Position numbers and translations under genes: made by a program. DNA of 7,445 nt from JANQQZ01 sp039179915 (lineage in GTDB: Bacteria > Planctomycetota > Phycisphaerae > Phycisphaerales > UBA1924), in NCBI GenBank assembly GCA_039179915.1, contig JBCDEF010000139.1, positions 1-7,445 on the forward strand, given 5' to 3'. The notes under the pieces were generated by a model. It worked only from the letters and a program-made list of their open reading frames with translations. It ran no database searches and was not told the DNA's origin. Positions 5,570 to 7,445 of this stretch are shown piece by piece; the first letter of the stretch is position 1, and each line of letters opens with the position of its first letter.

Positions 5570-7445
5570 CTTGTCTGCTCGTCGCTGCGCAGTCTGGCTG
5601 ACGCTCTTTGCTATTTATCTGTTTGGGGTCTTCTCGACGCAGATCGGGCTGTTCGGCGGACGCGCAGACATGGGCCCGCCGTCGAGCCTGCTCATTGAGC
5701 GGGGTCTCGCGGTCGAGCTGCCGCCGATGTCGGATGATGGGCCGGTGCCAGGCGTGCCGCTTGCACAGCAGTACCGCGGCTGGGAGGCGTCGGCGGACCG
5801 TATGCCGGACCGGCCGCCGGTGATCCTGCTGCACGGCTCGCCGGGGAGTTTTGCGAACTTTGCAGGCACTCCATCTCGGCCCGGCTTGGGTGAGCTGACT
5901 GCCGACGGCCGGCGGTCGTACGCGCTGGATCTGCCTGGGATGGGCTCCAGCCGGCAGAACCCGCCGACCTGGAGCGCGCGGTCGCACGCGCACGCGGTTC
6001 TCGCGTTCGTGGACGAGGTCGGCGCGGAGCAGGCGCACATCGTCGGCTGGTCCAACGGCGGCGCGGTCGCGCTGAACATGGCGGACATCGCCGAAGACCG
6101 GATCGCCTCGACCGTGCTGCTCGGCTCGGTCGGTGCGCAGTCGACCGAGGGCTCAGGGGCATACTGGTTCGAGCAGGCGAAGTACGAGGTGGGCATCGCG
6201 GCGACGCACGCGGCAGAGCTGCTGATCCCCCATTTCGACCTGCTCGATCTCAGCGGCCTGCGCGGAGGTCTGCGGAATTTTGACGACACCGACCAGCGGC
6301 CTCTCGCCGGCATCATGCGGAATCTCGACATACCAACACTCATCCTGCACGGCCGGGACGATTTCCTCGTCGCCGACTGGGCGGCCGAGCATCACCACGA
6401 GCTGATGCCACGCTCGACGCTGATCATGACCGAGCACGACCACTTCATGCCGTTTCTCGCGGCGGAGGAAACAGCCGGGCACATCAACCGCTTCATCGAG
6501 CGGCACGACGACCCGAACGCGAACGCGGAGCGAGAGACGATCGACCTCGCGCCGCGCGTGCGGCCGTTCGGCGAGGCGGGCGACGCGGTGCTCGGCTGGC
6601 TGCACTTCGCGCCGGCGCTGGTCGTGCTGCCGCTCGTGACGATCGTGGGCTGGGTGCTGCCGGGCCGGGCGTGGGTGGCGGTGCTGGTGGGCGCGACGGA
6701 ACTGGATATCGGCGTGGCGTGGCTGGGGCTGGCGATCGGCAAGGGCATCCGCACCGTCCGCAACGGCAACGCCGGTCGACCCTCGAAGTGGCTGGCCGTC
6801 GTTTTCGAGCCTCTCGCGCAGCTCGGGCTCGGGTTTGTGTTCGTGCAGCTGATCGCGCGGCCGGCGATCCGGCTCGGGCCGGACTGGCTGCACGGCGTCG
6901 GCTGGCTGGTCGCGGTGCTCGCGCTCGCCATGCTCTTTGTGGTGCTGCCGAAGCTGTGGACAGCCCGCGGCCGGCAGAAGCTGCGGGCTTCGGCCACCCG
7001 GCTGATGCACCACGAGTGGTGGCCGGCGTGGGTGCTGTATGCCCCGCTTTTACCGGTGTTTGCATGGCTCTCGATCAAGCACCGACACCCGCTGGCGTTT
7101 ACGGCGTGCAACCCCGGGATGCCCAACGGCGGCGGGCTCGCGGGCGAGAGCAAAGCCGACATCACCCGAGCGCTCGTCGAGACCGGCGATGATCGCGTGC
7201 TGTACGGCGAGGCGTGCGAGACCGGTGCATCAGCCGAAGAACGGGCCCACGCGCTCGCCGAGCGGATCGAGAGCGAGCCGCGGCTCGGGGGCTGGCCCGT
7301 GATGCTCAAACCGGACGCGGGCGAGCAGGGCCGGGGCGTGACGCGGTGCTCATCACAGGAAGACGCCGCTCGGTTTTTCGATGCTTCTCCCGGACGGTCG
7401 ATGGTCCAGCGGTTCCACCCGGGCCCGCACGAGGTCGGGGTGTTC
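5562..7445 (+). CDS. alpha/beta hydrolase - membrane - ATP-grasp fusion, 3' end missing
   Basis: A single frame of 628 codons runs off the window without a stop. An in-frame TGA at 5547-5549 makes GTG 5562 the earliest start; TTG 5571 is an alternative, and ATG 5670 would drop the first membrane segment. The start lies inside rlmN (8-base overlap), which suggests translational coupling. Residues 9-24 form a hydrophobic anchor after two Arg. Residues about 85-310 are an alpha/beta hydrolase: HGSPG at 91-95, nucleophile Ser164 in GWSNGG, Asp267 in HGRDD and His294 in EHDH make a full triad. Hydrophobic segments follow at about 347-366, 370-392, 410-430, 442-463 and 486-504. From about 505 an ATP-grasp ligase begins: NPGMPNGGG, then GESK, then MLKPD with Lys583 as the likely ATP-binding lysine, a Gly-rich GEQGRGV loop at 587-593, and QRFHPGPHEVGVF. 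The ligase half is incomplete here. Esterase, amidase or haloperoxidase-like activity cannot be told apart; the ligase probably joins a carboxylate to an amine or similar acceptor. Confidence 0.85.
   Translation, partial: MDDLSARRCAVWLTLFAIYLFGVFSTQIGLFGGRADMGPPSSLLIERGLAVELPPMSDDGPVPGVPLAQQYRGWEASADRMPDRPPVILLHGSPGSFANFAGTPSRPGLGELTADGRRSYALDLPGMGSSRQNPPTWSARSHAHAVLAFVDEVGAEQAHIVGWSNGGAVALNMADIAEDRIASTVLLGSVGAQSTEGSGAYWFEQAKYEVGIAATHAAELLIPHFDLLDLSGLRGGLRNFDDTDQRPLAGIMRNLDIPTLILHGRDDFLVADWAAEHHHELMPRSTLIMTEHDHFMPFLAAEETAGHINRFIERHDDPNANAERETIDLAPRVRPFGEAGDAVLGWLHFAPALVVLPLVTIVGWVLPGRAWVAVLVGATELDIGVAWLGLAIGKGIRTVRNGNAGRPSKWLAVVFEPLAQLGLGFVFVQLIARPAIRLGPDWLHGVGWLVAVLALAMLFVVLPKLWTARGRQKLRASATRLMHHEWWPAWVLYAPLLPVFAWLSIKHRHPLAFTACNPGMPNGGGLAGESKADITRALVETGDDRVLYGEACETGASAEERAHALAERIESEPRLGGWPVMLKPDAGEQGRGVTRCSSQEDAARFFDASPGRSMVQRFHPGPHEVGVF

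Noticed and set aside
5566..5601. ATG overlapping the rlmN stop as ATGA, a usual coupling signal
   Set aside because: That frame encodes only MTCLLVAAQSG before a stop. The hydrolase frame is served by GTG 5562 or TTG 5571 instead.
5615..7309. Long minus-strand frames (242, 286 and 305 residues) opposite the fusion gene
   Set aside because: The plus frame carries hydrolase and ATP-grasp motifs in order with a consistent membrane block. The antisense products are low-complexity Ser/Arg/Pro-rich and lack motifs.
1..7445. tRNA genes, CRISPR arrays, insertion sequences or phage features
   Set aside because: No regularly spaced repeats, terminal inverted repeats, transposase or integrase motifs or tRNA cloverleaf were seen; nearly all bases belong to ordinary coding frames.

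Overview
The window is GC-rich and gene-dense, with strongly G/C-biased third codon positions. Coding covers nearly all of it. The gene content (an exported Phe-terminated barrel-like protein, a large SPFH-family protein, an RlmN-type methylase and a very large membrane fusion protein) fits a Gram-negative-type bacterium. A planctomycete such as a member of the Phycisphaerae would fit from memory of similar proteins, but this was not tested by search and there is no rRNA in the window to settle it.

Layout. Two gene groups diverge from an intergenic region at about 2575-2771. Leftward (minus strand) are an asparaginyl-tRNA synthetase (asnS, 1180-2574), a secreted protein that looks like an outer-membrane beta-barrel (127-1122), and the first 30 codons of a third gene with its own signal peptide (1-92). 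The gaps between them are only 57 and 34 bases, so they may share a transcript. Rightward (plus strand) are an SPFH/band 7 flotillin-like membrane protein (2772-4388), a radical-SAM rRNA/tRNA adenine C2-methyltransferase of the RlmN family (4406-5569) and a long reading frame that begins inside the end of rlmN and runs off the right edge (5562-7445). Gaps of 17 bases and an overlap of 8 bases make these three a likely operon.

The most unusual gene is the last one. In one uninterrupted frame of 628 codons it joins an N-terminal membrane anchor, a complete alpha/beta hydrolase with an intact Ser-Asp-His triad, a block of about five hydrophobic segments, and the beginning of an ATP-grasp ligase. 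This predicts a membrane enzyme with a hydrolytic and an ATP-dependent ligating half. Its substrate cannot be read from the sequence. The SPFH gene is also odd: its middle 264 or so codons have clearly more A/T-ending codons than either end, suggesting mosaic ancestry, and its protein carries an internal duplication of a beta-rich module.

How the genes work together: asnS and rlmN both serve translation (charging tRNA-Asn; modifying 23S rRNA A2503 and possibly tRNA A37). The SPFH protein and the fusion enzyme are both membrane proteins from the same putative operon, so a shared membrane site is a reasonable but untested idea.
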